From positions 1 to 64,000 of the forward strand of contig JAJFIA010000010.1 of NCBI GenBank assembly GCA_021775255.1: a DNA stretch of 64,000 nt, in the 5' to 3' direction. The translations under genes and the position numbers were made by a program. The notes beneath the pieces are model-generated. The model was not told where the DNA came from. It was given only the letters and a program-made list of their open reading frames with translations, and made no database searches. How positions within the stretch are numbered: the first letter of the stretch is position 1; each line of letters opens with the position of its first letter. This document shows, in pieces, positions 51,048 to 60,356 of this stretch. This DNA comes from Roseovarius sp. (GTDB taxonomy: Bacteria > Pseudomonadota > Alphaproteobacteria > Rhodobacterales > Rhodobacteraceae).

Positions 51048-52157
51048 ATGATCCTACTTAGCGGCGCCTACCGTTTGTTTTTTCCCGCTGCCGGGCTGAT
51101 GGCGGCTCTGGCGGTGCCCTTGTGGCTGGCGATATATAGCGGTGCTGACATCCCCGTACCCGAGGACGCGCAGCTTTGGCATATGCATGAGATGCTGTTT
51201 GGCTATCTTGGTGCGGCGCTGGCGGGATTTTTGCTGACGGCTTTGCCCAACTGGACCGGGCGGCGCGCGATCACAGGCCTGCCGCTTCTGGGCCTCATGG
51301 GGCTTTGGCTGCTGGGCCGGGTGGTGATGCTCTTGTGGCCTGCGGGCGCGCTTCTGGCGCTTCTGTTTCCCATGGCTCTTGCACTGATTGCAACGGTTGA
51401 GATTGTCGCCGGGGGCAACAGGCGCAATCTGCCGATGGCTGGTATGGTCTGGCTGATTGCGGCGGCGCAGGCGGTGTTTTTGCTGGGCGATACCATGTTT
51501 GGCACACGGATGGGATTTGCCATTGCCTTGATGATGATCACCCTGATTGGCGGGCGGGTGACACCCGCCTTCAGCCGCAACTGGCTGATCGCGCAGGGGC
51601 GCAAGGATGTTGTGGCCGGTTTTGGCGTGGTGGATAAGGCCGCGCTTTCATGCACGGCGCTGGCGTTACTCGCTTGGGTGATTTTTGATGTGCGGCCTGC
51701 CACCGGGGCTGTGGCCTTGCTGGCCTCAGGGGTTCTGGGGCTGCGGTTGATCCGCTGGCACGCCCGCGCGGTTATGGCCGAGCCTTTGTTGCTGGCAATG
51801 CATGCGGGCTATGGCTGGGTGGTCATATCCCTGTTCTTGCTGGGAGTGCAGGGGATGACAGGGTGGGTCACACAAGCGCAGGTGTTTCACGCCATGGGCG
51901 CGGGCGCGGTGGGCACGATGACGCTGATCGTCATGATCCGCGCCTTGCTGGGCCATTCGGGGCAGGCCATCAAGGCGGGGAAATCCGATGTGGTGATCCT
52001 GCTCTCGGTTCATGCTGCCGCCCTCATCCGGGTGATTGCCGGGGGGATGGATATGGCATGGCTGCTGCATCTGTCGGGCACGCTTTGGTCACTCGGCTTC
52101 AGCCTCTTCGTGCTGCGGTATCTGCGTGTTGCACTTATGCCTAGAATTCAAAGCTAG
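51048..52157 (+). CDS. nnrS: NnrS family membrane haem-copper protein
   Basis: The 369-residue protein has about ten to twelve membrane helices and the NnrS hallmark LWHMHEMLFGYLGAALAGFLLTALPNWTGRRA, with further histidines in FHAMGAGAVGTMTLIVMIRALLGHSG. In Rhodobacter sphaeroides NnrS is a haem- and copper-containing membrane protein linked to nitric oxide metabolism; in Vibrio it protects against nitrosative stress. GAGG seven bases upstream supports the ATG at 51048; 51036 is an alternative. No clear FNR/NnrR site was seen. It converges on kdsD with a four-base overlap. Confidence 0.9.
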   Translation: MILLSGAYRLFFPAAGLMAALAVPLWLAIYSGADIPVPEDAQLWHMHEMLFGYLGAALAGFLLTALPNWTGRRAITGLPLLGLMGLWLLGRVVMLLWPAGALLALLFPMALALIATVEIVAGGNRRNLPMAGMVWLIAAAQAVFLLGDTMFGTRMGFAIALMMITLIGGRVTPAFSRNWLIAQGRKDVVAGFGVVDKAALSCTALALLAWVIFDVRPATGAVALLASGVLGLRLIRWHARAVMAEPLLLAMHAGYGWVVISLFLLGVQGMTGWVTQAQVFHAMGAGAVGTMTLIVMIRALLGHSGQAIKAGKSDVVILLSVHAAALIRVIAGGMDMAWLLHLSGTLWSLGFSLFVLRYLRVALMPRIQS

Positions 52158-53113
52158 GCCACACCGGCGCGCAGGGCGTCGTGGATATGCACAAGGCCTT
52201 GCAATACGCCCTCATCACCGGTCACAAACAGGGCGCTGATCTTGTGGGCGTTCATGATGCCAAGGGCCTCAGACAAAAGCGCATCGGGGCCGATGGTCAG
52301 CGGCGCGCGGGTGGCCACTTCGCCGGCATTGCGCTGCATCAGATGGTCAAGATTGCGGCGCAGATCGCCATCGGTGATCACCCCGGTCAGGCGGGCATTT
52401 TCCACCACCGCGGCCACGCCAAATCCCTTGGCTGTCATCTCAAGCAGGGTTTCACCCATCGCCGTGGCCTCGTGCACAATCGGCAGGGCATCGCCCTTAT
52501 GCATCACCGCCGAAACCCTGAGCAGTTGCGCGCCCAATGTGCCGCCGGGATGCAGCGCCTGAAAATTCGCGCTGTCAAACCCGCGCAGGCGCATCAGCGC
52601 CACGGCCAGGGCATCGCCCATGGCAAGGGTGCAGGTGGTTGAAGTGGTGGGGGCCATGCCGATGCTGCAGGCCTCGGGCGCATCAGGCAGTTGCAACAGG
52701 TGATCGGCCTGCTGGCCCAGGGTGCTGCTCGCCTTTTTGGTGATGGCGATAAGCGGAATGGCAAAGCGGCGGGTATGGGCGATGATATCGGCCAATTCGC
52801 GGGTCTCGCCCGAGTTCGAGATCAGGATCACGGCGTCGGCAGCGGTGATCATGCCCAGATCGCCATGGCTGGCCTCGCCGGGATGAACGGTTTGCGCAGG
52901 CGTGCCGGTGCTGGCCATGGTGGCGGCAATTTTGGCGGCAATATGCCCGGATTTGCCCATGCCCGAAACAATCACCCGGCCTTTGACCTGCAACAGGGCG
53001 GTGACAGCGGCATCAAACCCGTCGGGCAGGCCATCGCGCATCATAATCAGCGCGTCGGCCTCAATCTTGAGAACAGTGCGGGCTATTTCGCTTGGGCTTT
53101 GGTTGGTGGTCAT
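52154..53113 (-). CDS. kdsD: Arabinose-5-phosphate isomerase (KdsD/KpsF)
   Basis: The enzyme makes arabinose 5-phosphate for Kdo in lipopolysaccharide. The 319-residue protein has an N-terminal SIS domain (GRVIVSGMGKSGHIAAKIAATMASTGTPAQTVHPGEASHGDLGMI, ISNSGETRELADII, GMAPTTSTTCTLAMGDALAVALM) and two C-terminal CBS domains (MHKGDALPIVHEATAMGETLLEMT... GVITDGDLRRNLD... INAHKISALFV-type end). These are the usual features of KdsD. Confidence 0.95.
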   Translation of the reverse strand: MTTNQSPSEIARTVLKIEADALIMMRDGLPDGFDAAVTALLQVKGRVIVSGMGKSGHIAAKIAATMASTGTPAQTVHPGEASHGDLGMITAADAVILISNSGETRELADIIAHTRRFAIPLIAITKKASSTLGQQADHLLQLPDAPEACSIGMAPTTSTTCTLAMGDALAVALMRLRGFDSANFQALHPGGTLGAQLLRVSAVMHKGDALPIVHEATAMGETLLEMTAKGFGVAAVVENARLTGVITDGDLRRNLDHLMQRNAGEVATRAPLTIGPDALLSEALGIMNAHKISALFVTGDEGVLQGLVHIHDALRAGVA

Positions 53114-53250
53114 TTATCGCGGCTCCGGCATCATTGCCGCTGGTGATAAAGCGTTTTGATGCGGATTTGAATGCGAATATGCAGGCATCGGCAAAAACCT
53201 GTTTTCACCCCGGTCATTCACTGCCGGTGGAAATAGGCAAACCGGTTATC

Positions 53251-54831
53251 CTACTCAGAAACCCAGACCTCGACCCGGCGGTTGATCCGGCGCCCGCTTT
53301 CCGAATCGTTACAACCGGATGGGGCAATTTCACCAAATCCCGACGCGGTAAACTCAATATGTGAAAGCTTGTCCCCCGCTTTATCCTGCAGAAGATTAAT
53401 CACCTGCTGTGCACGCCCTATGCTGATGCGCCGGTTGGCCTCAAACGCACCAATCCTGTCGGTAAAGCCCACCATCTTGATACTGGTCCCGGCTGGCAGG
53501 GTTTCCAGATATCTTACCAGACGCTGCAATGTGAGTTGACCAAGCTCATCCAGATCCAAAGAACCGGCCCGAAACCGGAATGTGGTGGATAGGCGGGACG
53601 TGTTAATCATCTGTGTCAGCATGTCCTGGATCACACTGCTTTCAAATGTATCAGCTTTGGTGTTTCGCAATGTTGTCGCGCGCAGATCATCCATGGTTTG
53701 TTGGCGCATTGTGATGCCGAAATCAATGAAACCGGATTTTTCAATCAGGATATCAGCATCGGGTGATGTGGCATATGAAATGAATTCCCGGATGTCCTGA
53801 CTGGCATCATTCGCCGTATAAAGATAGAGCCGCCGCTCAAGCATGTATTCTTCGGTTTTAACAGAAAATGGATCGGGGCTGTTGATGATGCCGCATTCGC
53901 TGATCAGGTTAAGTGGCTTGGCCCCGCGCTGAAAGGCATAGCCGACAAAGCCGATGGCACCGAGATCATCATTCACCATTGTGGCAATCGCTTCGTTGTC
54001 AGGCCTGATTATTGCTGATTTCAATATTCGCGGCCTGCGATTCTCATAAATCACTGAGTTGAATAAAGATGATGCCTCCGAATCCCCCGGGTGGGCCAGT
54101 ACAGAAATCGGCCTGTCATCCCCGCCCAGATCAGACCAGTTTCGGATAGCGCCGGAATATATTGCCCTGAGATCAGCAACCGAGATGGAACTGACAGGGT
54201 TTTGCGGGTTAACGATCACAACCAGGCTGTCCATTGCAATCACATGTTCCTGATCGGGATTAACCATATTGCCCTTGCCCGCTCTGCGCAGTGCCCGGGC
54301 TTCTTTTGTGTTGATCCGGCGCGAGGCCATGTTGATGGCGTCTTGCCGGGTGAGCAATTCGGCAAAGCCGCTTTTGGTTGTTTTGGATGTTACGCGATAT
54401 GATCCGATCTCTTCCCCATAGCCATTATCCCCGACTAATCCTGCCTGAATTTCATTGGGGTTCTGGGTATCGGATACGGTCAGTTCGGCCCCAAGTTGAT
54501 CCGCATAGCCTTCAATCAGCAGCGGCATCAGGCCCTGACCAAGCGCGTAGGATCCGGTAAAAAATATTTTTGCTTTCAGGGCTTCCATTGGCGGGCAATC
54601 CGCCCCCTCACAATAGACCCCTTTCGAGGAAAACTTCAGCTCACCAAGCTCGGTATTTATGATGTAGTTGCCATCTTTGTAGGCGATGAATTCGCCGGTA
54701 ATATGCGTTGTATCATTCAGCGAAGTCAAAGTGACAACGCCCGCTTCTGCCGTATCCGGCTGCAAGGCCATGGCCCAGATCAACGATACACACGCAACAC
54801 CACATCTGATGTAACCCAAATAGTTTTTCAA
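53251..54831 (-). CDS. Phosphate-binding-protein-like/OmpA fusion protein, TTG start
   Basis: The 526-residue protein has a signal peptide (KNYLGYIRCGVACVSLIWAMALQPDTAEA). A small beta-rich domain follows (VTLTSLNDTTHITGEFIAYKDGNYIINTELGELKFS), then a PstS-like periplasmic binding domain (about 90-360; IFFTGSYALGQGLMPLLIEGYADQLGA, MDSLVVIVNPQNPVSSISVADLRAIYSGAIRNWSDLGG). It ends in an OmpA-like peptidoglycan-binding domain (about 405-526; GFTDRIGAFEANRRISIGRAQQVINLL, GRRINRRVEVWVSE). I choose the TTG at 54831 because GGAGG is seven bases upstream and the signal peptide then starts properly; ATG codons at 54855 and 54870 lack ribosome sites. Suggested role: a cell-wall-tethered binding protein, ligand unknown. 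Confidence 0.85.
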   Translation of the reverse strand: MKNYLGYIRCGVACVSLIWAMALQPDTAEAGVVTLTSLNDTTHITGEFIAYKDGNYIINTELGELKFSSKGVYCEGADCPPMEALKAKIFFTGSYALGQGLMPLLIEGYADQLGAELTVSDTQNPNEIQAGLVGDNGYGEEIGSYRVTSKTTKSGFAELLTRQDAINMASRRINTKEARALRRAGKGNMVNPDQEHVIAMDSLVVIVNPQNPVSSISVADLRAIYSGAIRNWSDLGGDDRPISVLAHPGDSEASSLFNSVIYENRRPRILKSAIIRPDNEAIATMVNDDLGAIGFVGYAFQRGAKPLNLISECGIINSPDPFSVKTEEYMLERRLYLYTANDASQDIREFISYATSPDADILIEKSGFIDFGITMRQQTMDDLRATTLRNTKADTFESSVIQDMLTQMINTSRLSTTFRFRAGSLDLDELGQLTLQRLVRYLETLPAGTSIKMVGFTDRIGAFEANRRISIGRAQQVINLLQDKAGDKLSHIEFTASGFGEIAPSGCNDSESGRRINRRVEVWVSE

Positions 54832-55146
54832 TTTGTTTCCTCCAGCGGAAATCATAAAACAGATACTCATGACGCGAAAACTGCGCCTACAAAAAACGCC
54901 CGGTCCCAAATTTGGCGGTTCACTTCTGACAATATACTTTTATTGATGATTTATGAATAATTTGAGGCATTAATTGGTAATTCCGATGTTTGATTCTCGA
55001 ATTTTACGCCTATTGAGGGAAGATTACGCACCGAAACAATCCTGAGTGGCACTCAGCACTTCGTTTCTTCATCCGTGATTATCTGTTTCACCCATCTCTT
55101 CGGGCTGCTAAGGCCGTTGGATGAGAAATGAATCGGAGAAAGCACC
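54832..55146. other. Divergent promoter region
   Basis: No gene is seen in these 315 bases between the binding-protein/OmpA gene and fghA. The middle (54930-55010) is AT-rich and should contain both promoters. I see no strong palindrome. Confidence 0.5.
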
Positions 55147-55980
55147 ATGAAAGCCCTATCGGAAAATGCCTGTTTCGGGGGCAAGCAGGGGGTATATTCC
55201 CACCGCTCCGAGACATGCGATTGTGACATGACCTTTGGAATGTTCCTGCCCGAAGAGGCCAATCATGGCCCGGTGCCGGTGCTTTGGTATCTATCCGGCC
55301 TTACCTGCACCCACGAAAATGCCATGGTCAAAGCCGGGGCGCAGGGCTGGGCCGCCGAACAGGGGCTGGCGCTGGTTTTCCCCGATACCAGCCCGCGGGG
55401 CGAAGGCGTTGCCGATGACGCGGCCTATGATATGGGGCAGGGGGCCGGATTTTATGTCAATGCCACCGAAAAGCCCTGGGCGGCACATTACCGCATGTGG
55501 GATTATATCGCCGAGGAACTGCCCGCGCTGATTACCGGCAATTTTGCGATTGATCGGGAGGCGCAGGCCATTACCGGCCATTCCATGGGCGGGCACGGCG
55601 CGCTGACACTGGCGATGTCCCTGCCGGGGCGGTTCCGTTCGGTTTCGGCTTTCTCGCCGATATGCAACCCAAGCAGCAGCGATTGGGGCCGCAAGCAGCT
55701 TGGCGCTTATCTGGGAGAGGATGAGGCCAGATGGGCCGCCCATGATGCCACGCATCTGATGCGTGAACATGGCTTTGACGGGCCGATCTTGCTGGATACC
55801 GGCACCGAGGATCAGTTCATTGATCTGTTGCGCCCCGAAGCCTTGGCCGAGGCGATAAACGCCCGCCGCCAACAGGCTGTACTGCGGCTTCAACCGGGTT
55901 ATGATCACAGCTATTTCTTTGTGTCGAGCTTCATGGAGGACCACATCAATTTTCATGCCGAGGCGCTTTATGCGGGGTAA
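55147..55980 (+). CDS. fghA: S-formylglutathione hydrolase
   Basis: FghA releases formate and glutathione from S-formylglutathione, the last step of glutathione-dependent formaldehyde oxidation. The 277-residue esterase has FGGKQGVYSHRSETCDCDMTFGMFLPEEA, WYLSGLTCTHENAM, nucleophile GHSMGGHGALTLA (Ser), acid in LLDTGTEDQFIDLL (Asp) and His in LQPGYDHSYFFVSSFMEDH, all diagnostic. No adhC (glutathione-dependent formaldehyde dehydrogenase) or full gfa gene is adjacent; the truncated GFA gene at 30321 is far away. It precedes sthA by three bases. Confidence 0.96.
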   Translation: MKALSENACFGGKQGVYSHRSETCDCDMTFGMFLPEEANHGPVPVLWYLSGLTCTHENAMVKAGAQGWAAEQGLALVFPDTSPRGEGVADDAAYDMGQGAGFYVNATEKPWAAHYRMWDYIAEELPALITGNFAIDREAQAITGHSMGGHGALTLAMSLPGRFRSVSAFSPICNPSSSDWGRKQLGAYLGEDEARWAAHDATHLMREHGFDGPILLDTGTEDQFIDLLRPEALAEAINARRQQAVLRLQPGYDHSYFFVSSFMEDHINFHAEALYAG

Positions 55981-55983
55981 ATC

Positions 55984-57423
55984 ATGAGCCATTATGACCT
56001 GATTATCATCGGTTCCGGCCCCTCCGGGCGCTCTGCCGCGATTCAGGCCGGCAAGCTCAAACGCCGGGTGCTGGTGATTGACCGCCGCGACCGGTTTGGC
56101 GGGGTTTCGGTGCATACCGGCACAATCCCGTCCAAAACCCTGCGCGAGACGGTGCTGAACCTGTCGGGCTGGCGCGAGCGCAGCTTTTATGGCCGCGCCT
56201 ACCGGGTGAAAGAGGCGATCGGGGCGGATGACCTGAAGGTGCGGCTGCACAAGACGCTCGATCATGAGGTGGATGTGCTTGAGCATCAGTTCAACCGCAA
56301 TCATGTGGATACCCTGAATGGCTATGCAAAATTCATCGGCCCAAACAATATCGAGGTGGCAACGGAAACCGGGGAGACGACCCAGCTGACGGCTGATAAA
56401 TTCCTGATCTCGACGGGCACGAAAACCCACCGGCCAGATGATGTGCCTTTCAATGGCCGCTCGATTATCGACAGTGATGAGTTTCTTGAACTGACACAAA
56501 TTCCGCGCTCGTTGGCGGTTGTCGGGGCGGGTGTGATCGGGGTGGAATATGCCACCATGTTCGCGGCATTGGATGTGCGTGTTACATTGATCGAGCCGCG
56601 CGACAGTTTCCTTGATTTCATTGACCGCACATTGATTGATGAATTTACCCACCAGATCCGCGAAAACGGCGTTGATCTGCGGCTTGGCTCAAAGATCGAA
56701 AAGATCGAGGATGCGGGCGGGCATGTTGAGGTGACCATGGGCAATGGCCGTCATGTGCGCAGCGAAATGCTTTTGTTTGCCGCCGGGCGGATGGGGGCGA
56801 CAGACCGCCTTGGTCTGGATGCGGCGGGGCTTAAGACCGATCATCGCGGGCGGCTTGAGGTTGACCGCAAGACCTATCAGACAGCGGTGCCGCATATCTA
56901 TGCCGCGGGCGATGTCATCGGCCATCCAAGCCTGGCCTCAACCGCCACTCAACAGGGCCGGGTGGCGGCGTGCCATGCATTGCAGGTGCCAACCCTGGAA
57001 GAAAGCCCGTGGTATCCCTACGGCATCTATTCGGTGCCGGAAATTTCAACCTGCGGCATGTCGGAAGAGGAAATGCAGGCGCGCGGCATTCCCTATGAGG
57101 TGGGCGTGGCGCGGTTTCGGGAAACCTCACGCGGGCATATCATGGGGCTGGAGCATGGGCTTTTGAAGATGCTTTTCAGCCTCAAAACCCGCCGGGTTCT
57201 GGGCGTGCAGATTGTCGGCGAGGGCGCCACCGAATTGGTGCATATCGGGCAGGCGGTGATGAATCTCAAAGGTACGGTGGATTATTTCGTGCAGAATACC
57301 TTCAATTATCCCACATTGGCCGAGGCCTATAAAATCGCCGGGTTGGATGCCTTCAACCGGATGCCGATCCCCGAGGAATTCAAGGTTTCTCAGGGCAGAA
57401 AACTATCGGGCAAGGGCAAGTGA
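55984..57423 (+). CDS. sthA: Soluble pyridine nucleotide transhydrogenase (Si-specific)
   Basis: SthA exchanges hydride between NADPH and NAD+. The 479-residue flavoprotein resembles dihydrolipoamide dehydrogenase but has no redox cysteine pair: the region reads [20 protein letters not shown], the SthA form. FAD and NAD sites are [26 protein letters not shown] and [26 protein letters not shown], with [22 protein letters not shown] near the C-terminus and the dimer-domain [13 protein letters not shown]. The stop overlaps the GTG of the following gene. Coupling with formaldehyde oxidation could balance NADH and NADPH. Confidence 0.95.
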   Translation: MSHYDLIIIGSGPSGRSAAIQAGKLKRRVLVIDRRDRFGGVSVHTGTIPSKTLRETVLNLSGWRERSFYGRAYRVKEAIGADDLKVRLHKTLDHEVDVLEHQFNRNHVDTLNGYAKFIGPNNIEVATETGETTQLTADKFLISTGTKTHRPDDVPFNGRSIIDSDEFLELTQIPRSLAVVGAGVIGVEYATMFAALDVRVTLIEPRDSFLDFIDRTLIDEFTHQIRENGVDLRLGSKIEKIEDAGGHVEVTMGNGRHVRSEMLLFAAGRMGATDRLGLDAAGLKTDHRGRLEVDRKTYQTAVPHIYAAGDVIGHPSLASTATQQGRVAACHALQVPTLEESPWYPYGIYSVPEISTCGMSEEEMQARGIPYEVGVARFRETSRGHIMGLEHGLLKMLFSLKTRRVLGVQIVGEGATELVHIGQAVMNLKGTVDYFVQNTFNYPTLAEAYKIAGLDAFNRMPIPEEFKVSQGRKLSGKGK

Positions 57424-57869
57424 CGGATATCTACGTCGATGCCGATGCCTGCCCGGTCAAGGCCGAGGTCGAGAAGGTGGGCACAAGGCATCGCCTGCGC
57501 ATGTTCATTGTCTCAAACGGCGGGCTCAGGCCGTCGCGCAATCCGCTGGTGGAAAATGTGATCGTGCCTGACGGGCCGGATGTGGCGGATATGTGGATTG
57601 CCGAGCGTGCGGGCATGGGGGATGTTGTGATTACCGGCGATATTCCCCTGGCGGCAAAATGCGTTGAGGCCGGCGCGCAGGTTCTCAAACATAACGGCGA
57701 GGCATTAACGCAGGCCAATATCGGCAATGTTCTGGCCACCCGCGATCTGATGGCAGATCTGCGTGCCGCCGATCCCTTCAGGCAAGGCGGCGGCAAAGGG
57801 TTTACAAAGGCTGATCGCTCGCGTTTTCTGGACGCGCTGGAAAGGGCCATTCGTGCGGCCATGGCGTAA
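57420..57869 (+). CDS. YaiI/YqxD family protein (UPF0178), GTG start
   Basis: The 149-residue protein begins with the family motif [18 protein letters not shown] and has [61 protein letters not shown], typical of UPF0178, a NYN/PIN-like nuclease-fold family of unknown function. The start codon is GTG at 57420, overlapping the sthA stop (GTGA), with AAGGGCAA just upstream. Confidence 0.93.
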   Translation: MTDIYVDADACPVKAEVEKVGTRHRLRMFIVSNGGLRPSRNPLVENVIVPDGPDVADMWIAERAGMGDVVITGDIPLAAKCVEAGAQVLKHNGEALTQANIGNVLATRDLMADLRAADPFRQGGGKGFTKADRSRFLDALERAIRAAMA

Positions 57870-57881
57870 GCAGGGCAAATC

Positions 57882-58832
57882 ATGAGCAGTATGGTCCATC
57901 ACGGCAATCTGATCGGCGCGGGCTGTGCCATTGCGGCGGTGATCTGTTTCTCGATCACCGATGTGGGGGTGAAACTGCTGAGTGATCAATACGCCCTGCA
58001 TCAGGTGGTGCTGATCCGGGCGATGATTGGCGGGCTGGTGTTTCTGGCGCTGATCATGCCGTTCAACGGTGGATTTTTGGTGTTTCGCACCCGCAGGCCG
58101 GGCATTCATCTGACAAGGGGCCTCTGTGTGGTGCTGGCCAATACTTTTTTGTTTTTGGGGCTGGCGTCCCTGCCGATTGCCGATGCGGTTGCGGTGTTTT
58201 TCGTCTCGCCTTTGATCATCACGGTGTTTTCGGTAATTATCCTGCACGAGAATGTCGGCCCGCGCCGCTGGATGGCCATTGCTTTGGGCTTTGTCGGGGT
58301 TCTGGTGATCATCAAGCCGGGGACATCGGCGTTTCAACTGGCATCGCTGTTTCCGGTTGCGGCGGCGTTTCTTTATGCGGTCATTCACATTCTGGCGCGC
58401 AAGGTGGGGGATACGGAATCGGCGGCGACGATGACGGTTTACATGATCCTGACCTTCCTGATTGTCAGCTCGCTTATTGGTCTGGTCATGGGCGATGGCC
58501 GCTATGCGGGGCCGGGGGAGGGCACGTTTGAATTTCTGTTCAGGGCCTGGGGACCGGTTGAACGCGCGGATATTCCGGTGCTGATCATGCTGGGTGTCAG
58601 CGGGGTGTCGGGCGGCTGGTTTGTCTCGCAGGCCTACCGCCTGAGCGAGGCCGCCTTTGCAGCACCCTTTGAATATATCGCAATGCCGATGGCAATCATC
58701 TGGGGGATCACGGTGTTTGATACCTGGCCCGATACACTGGCCTGGTTCGGCATTGCGCTGATCATCGGCTCGGGGCTTTATCTGTTATGGCGCGAGCGGG
58801 CCAGTGGCCGGACGGTCAGACATGCGGGTTGA
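57882..58832 (+). CDS. EamA-family (DMT) transporter
   Basis: The 316-residue protein has ten predicted helices in two EamA halves (GAGCAIAAVICFSITDVGVKLLSDQYALHQVVLIRAMIGGLVFLALIM; PFEYIAMPMAIIWGITVFDTWPDTLAWFGIALIIGSGLYLLWRERAS). It is a metabolite exporter of unknown substrate. It lies 12 bases after the UPF0178 gene and overlaps the HAD gene by 11 bases, so it belongs to the same transcript. Confidence 0.9.
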   Translation: MSSMVHHGNLIGAGCAIAAVICFSITDVGVKLLSDQYALHQVVLIRAMIGGLVFLALIMPFNGGFLVFRTRRPGIHLTRGLCVVLANTFLFLGLASLPIADAVAVFFVSPLIITVFSVIILHENVGPRRWMAIALGFVGVLVIIKPGTSAFQLASLFPVAAAFLYAVIHILARKVGDTESAATMTVYMILTFLIVSSLIGLVMGDGRYAGPGEGTFEFLFRAWGPVERADIPVLIMLGVSGVSGGWFVSQAYRLSEAAFAAPFEYIAMPMAIIWGITVFDTWPDTLAWFGIALIIGSGLYLLWRERASGRTVRHAG

Positions 58833-59442
58833 GGCGGTGATCTTTGACATCGGCAATGTGTTGATCGAATGGCAGCCCGAAAGGTATTATGATCGCGTGA
58901 TCGGCCCCGAAAGGCGGCAGGATTTGTTCACGCAGGTCGATCTGTTCGCGATGATGGACCGGATAGATGCGGGCGCGCCTTTTGCCGGGGCAGTGGAAGA
59001 GATGGCGCTGGCGCATCCTGAATGGGCGCCCGAGATACGCCTGTGGCGCGACAACTGGAACGATATGGCGCGCCCGGCGATTGATTTGTCGGTGCATCTT
59101 CTGCGGGCGTTGCGCAGGCGGGGTGTGCCGGTCTTTGCCCTGTCAAATTTCGGCGCGGAAAATTTTCCGTTAAGCGAGGCGCAATTTTCATTCCTTGCCG
59201 AGTTTGACCGGCGATATATCTCGGCCGAGATCGGCCTGATCAAGCCTGATCCGGCCATTTACGCCCATGTTGAGGCCGATTGCGGGCTTGCCGCACGGGC
59301 GCTTTTGTTTGCCGATGACCGGGTAGATAATATAAAGGCGGCACAGGCGCGCGGCTGGCAGACACATCTGTTTGAGGATGCGCAAGGCTGGGCAAACCGG
59401 CTGGTTCAGGCCGGGCTGCTGACAAGAGAGGATACCAGATGA
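58822..59442 (+). CDS. HAD-superfamily hydrolase
   Basis: The 206-residue protein has HAD motif I IFDIGNVLIEWQPERYY (the DxGxV variant of DxDGT, as in HAD-IA phosphatases and dehalogenase-like members), motif II FALSNFG, and motif III/IV ISAEIGLIKPDPAIYAHV followed by LLFADDRVDNIKAAQARGWQTHLF. Substrate is probably a small phosphorylated compound. Start 58822 (MRVEAVIFD) overlaps the EamA stop; the next gene overlaps its stop by ATGA. Confidence 0.9.
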   Translation: MRVEAVIFDIGNVLIEWQPERYYDRVIGPERRQDLFTQVDLFAMMDRIDAGAPFAGAVEEMALAHPEWAPEIRLWRDNWNDMARPAIDLSVHLLRALRRRGVPVFALSNFGAENFPLSEAQFSFLAEFDRRYISAEIGLIKPDPAIYAHVEADCGLAARALLFADDRVDNIKAAQARGWQTHLFEDAQGWANRLVQAGLLTREDTR

Positions 59443-60356
59443 GTTTTACCATAATCCCTTTTGATGAAGGCGAGGCAAATCTTGACTGGCAGGCGCTTTG
59501 CGCGGCTTTTGCCCATGGCCACAGTCTGCCCAAGGCCGAGATTGCCGATAGTTTTCTCTATCGCGGCGATGATACATTGCTTAGCCGGGCCGCGTGGATT
59601 GACGGCATGGGGCTGGCGGTGAAATCGGCGACGATCTTTCCCGGCAATCCGGCCAGGGGCGCGCCGATGATCAATGGAGTGGTCAACCTCTTTGCCGATC
59701 AGATAGGCAGCCTTGAGGCGATGGTTGATTTCCATCTGGTGACGAAATGGAAAACCGCAGGTGACAGTCTTTATGCGGCCACAAGGCTGGCCCGGCCCGA
59801 GAGCGAAAATATCCTGATCGTGGGCGCGGGCACCGTCGGACGCAATCTGTGGCAGGCTTATCGCTCGGCCTTTCCCGATGCGCGCTTTACCCTCTGGAAC
59901 CGGACCCGCGCCAATGCCGAGGCGATGGCAGCCGAATGCCCCGGCATGGCGGTTGCGGATGATCTTGAGGCGGCGGTGCGGCACGCGGATATTGTGACCT
60001 CGGCCACCATGTCGACCGCGCCGTTCATTATGGGGGATTGGCTTCAGCCCGGTCAGCATGTTGACCTGATTGGCGCCTATCGCCCGGATATGCGTGAGGC
60101 GGATGATACGGCGCTGGGGCGCGCACGGGTGTTTGTGGACAGTTTTGATACCACCGTGGAACATATCGGCGAGATCAGAACGCCGCTTGAAACCGGTGCG
60201 ATAAGCCGGGATCATCTGATTGCGGATTTCTACCAGCCTGACCTGTTCAAGCGACACTCCACCGATGAAATAACCCTGTTCAAAAACGGCGGCGGGGCGC
60301 ATCTTGATCTGATGACCAGCCGCTATATTCTGGATGCCTGGAATGCTGCGCAATGA
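59439..60356 (+). CDS. Ornithine cyclodeaminase/mu-crystallin family protein
   Basis: The 305-residue NAD(P)-dependent protein has AVKSATIFPGNPARGAPMINGVVNLFADQIGSLEAMVDFHLVTKWKTAGDSLYAATRLARP and the Rossmann motif ILIVGAGTVGRNLWQAYRSAFPDARFTLWNRTRANAEAMA. The substrate-binding segment reads VTKWKTAGDS where many ornithine cyclodeaminases have LTxxRTAAxS, so the true substrate may differ: an imino acid reductase or alanine-dehydrogenase-like activity is as likely as ornithine deamination. It overlaps its neighbours on both sides by ATGA. Confidence 0.85.
   Translation: MSFTIIPFDEGEANLDWQALCAAFAHGHSLPKAEIADSFLYRGDDTLLSRAAWIDGMGLAVKSATIFPGNPARGAPMINGVVNLFADQIGSLEAMVDFHLVTKWKTAGDSLYAATRLARPESENILIVGAGTVGRNLWQAYRSAFPDARFTLWNRTRANAEAMAAECPGMAVADDLEAAVRHADIVTSATMSTAPFIMGDWLQPGQHVDLIGAYRPDMREADDTALGRARVFVDSFDTTVEHIGEIRTPLETGAISRDHLIADFYQPDLFKRHSTDEITLFKNGGGAHLDLMTSRYILDAWNAAQ

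Noticed and set aside
55291-56652. 453-codon minus-strand frame overlapping fghA and sthA
   Set aside because: Shadow of two well-identified genes on the other strand; its translation has no family features and its long length reflects GC-rich codon bias.
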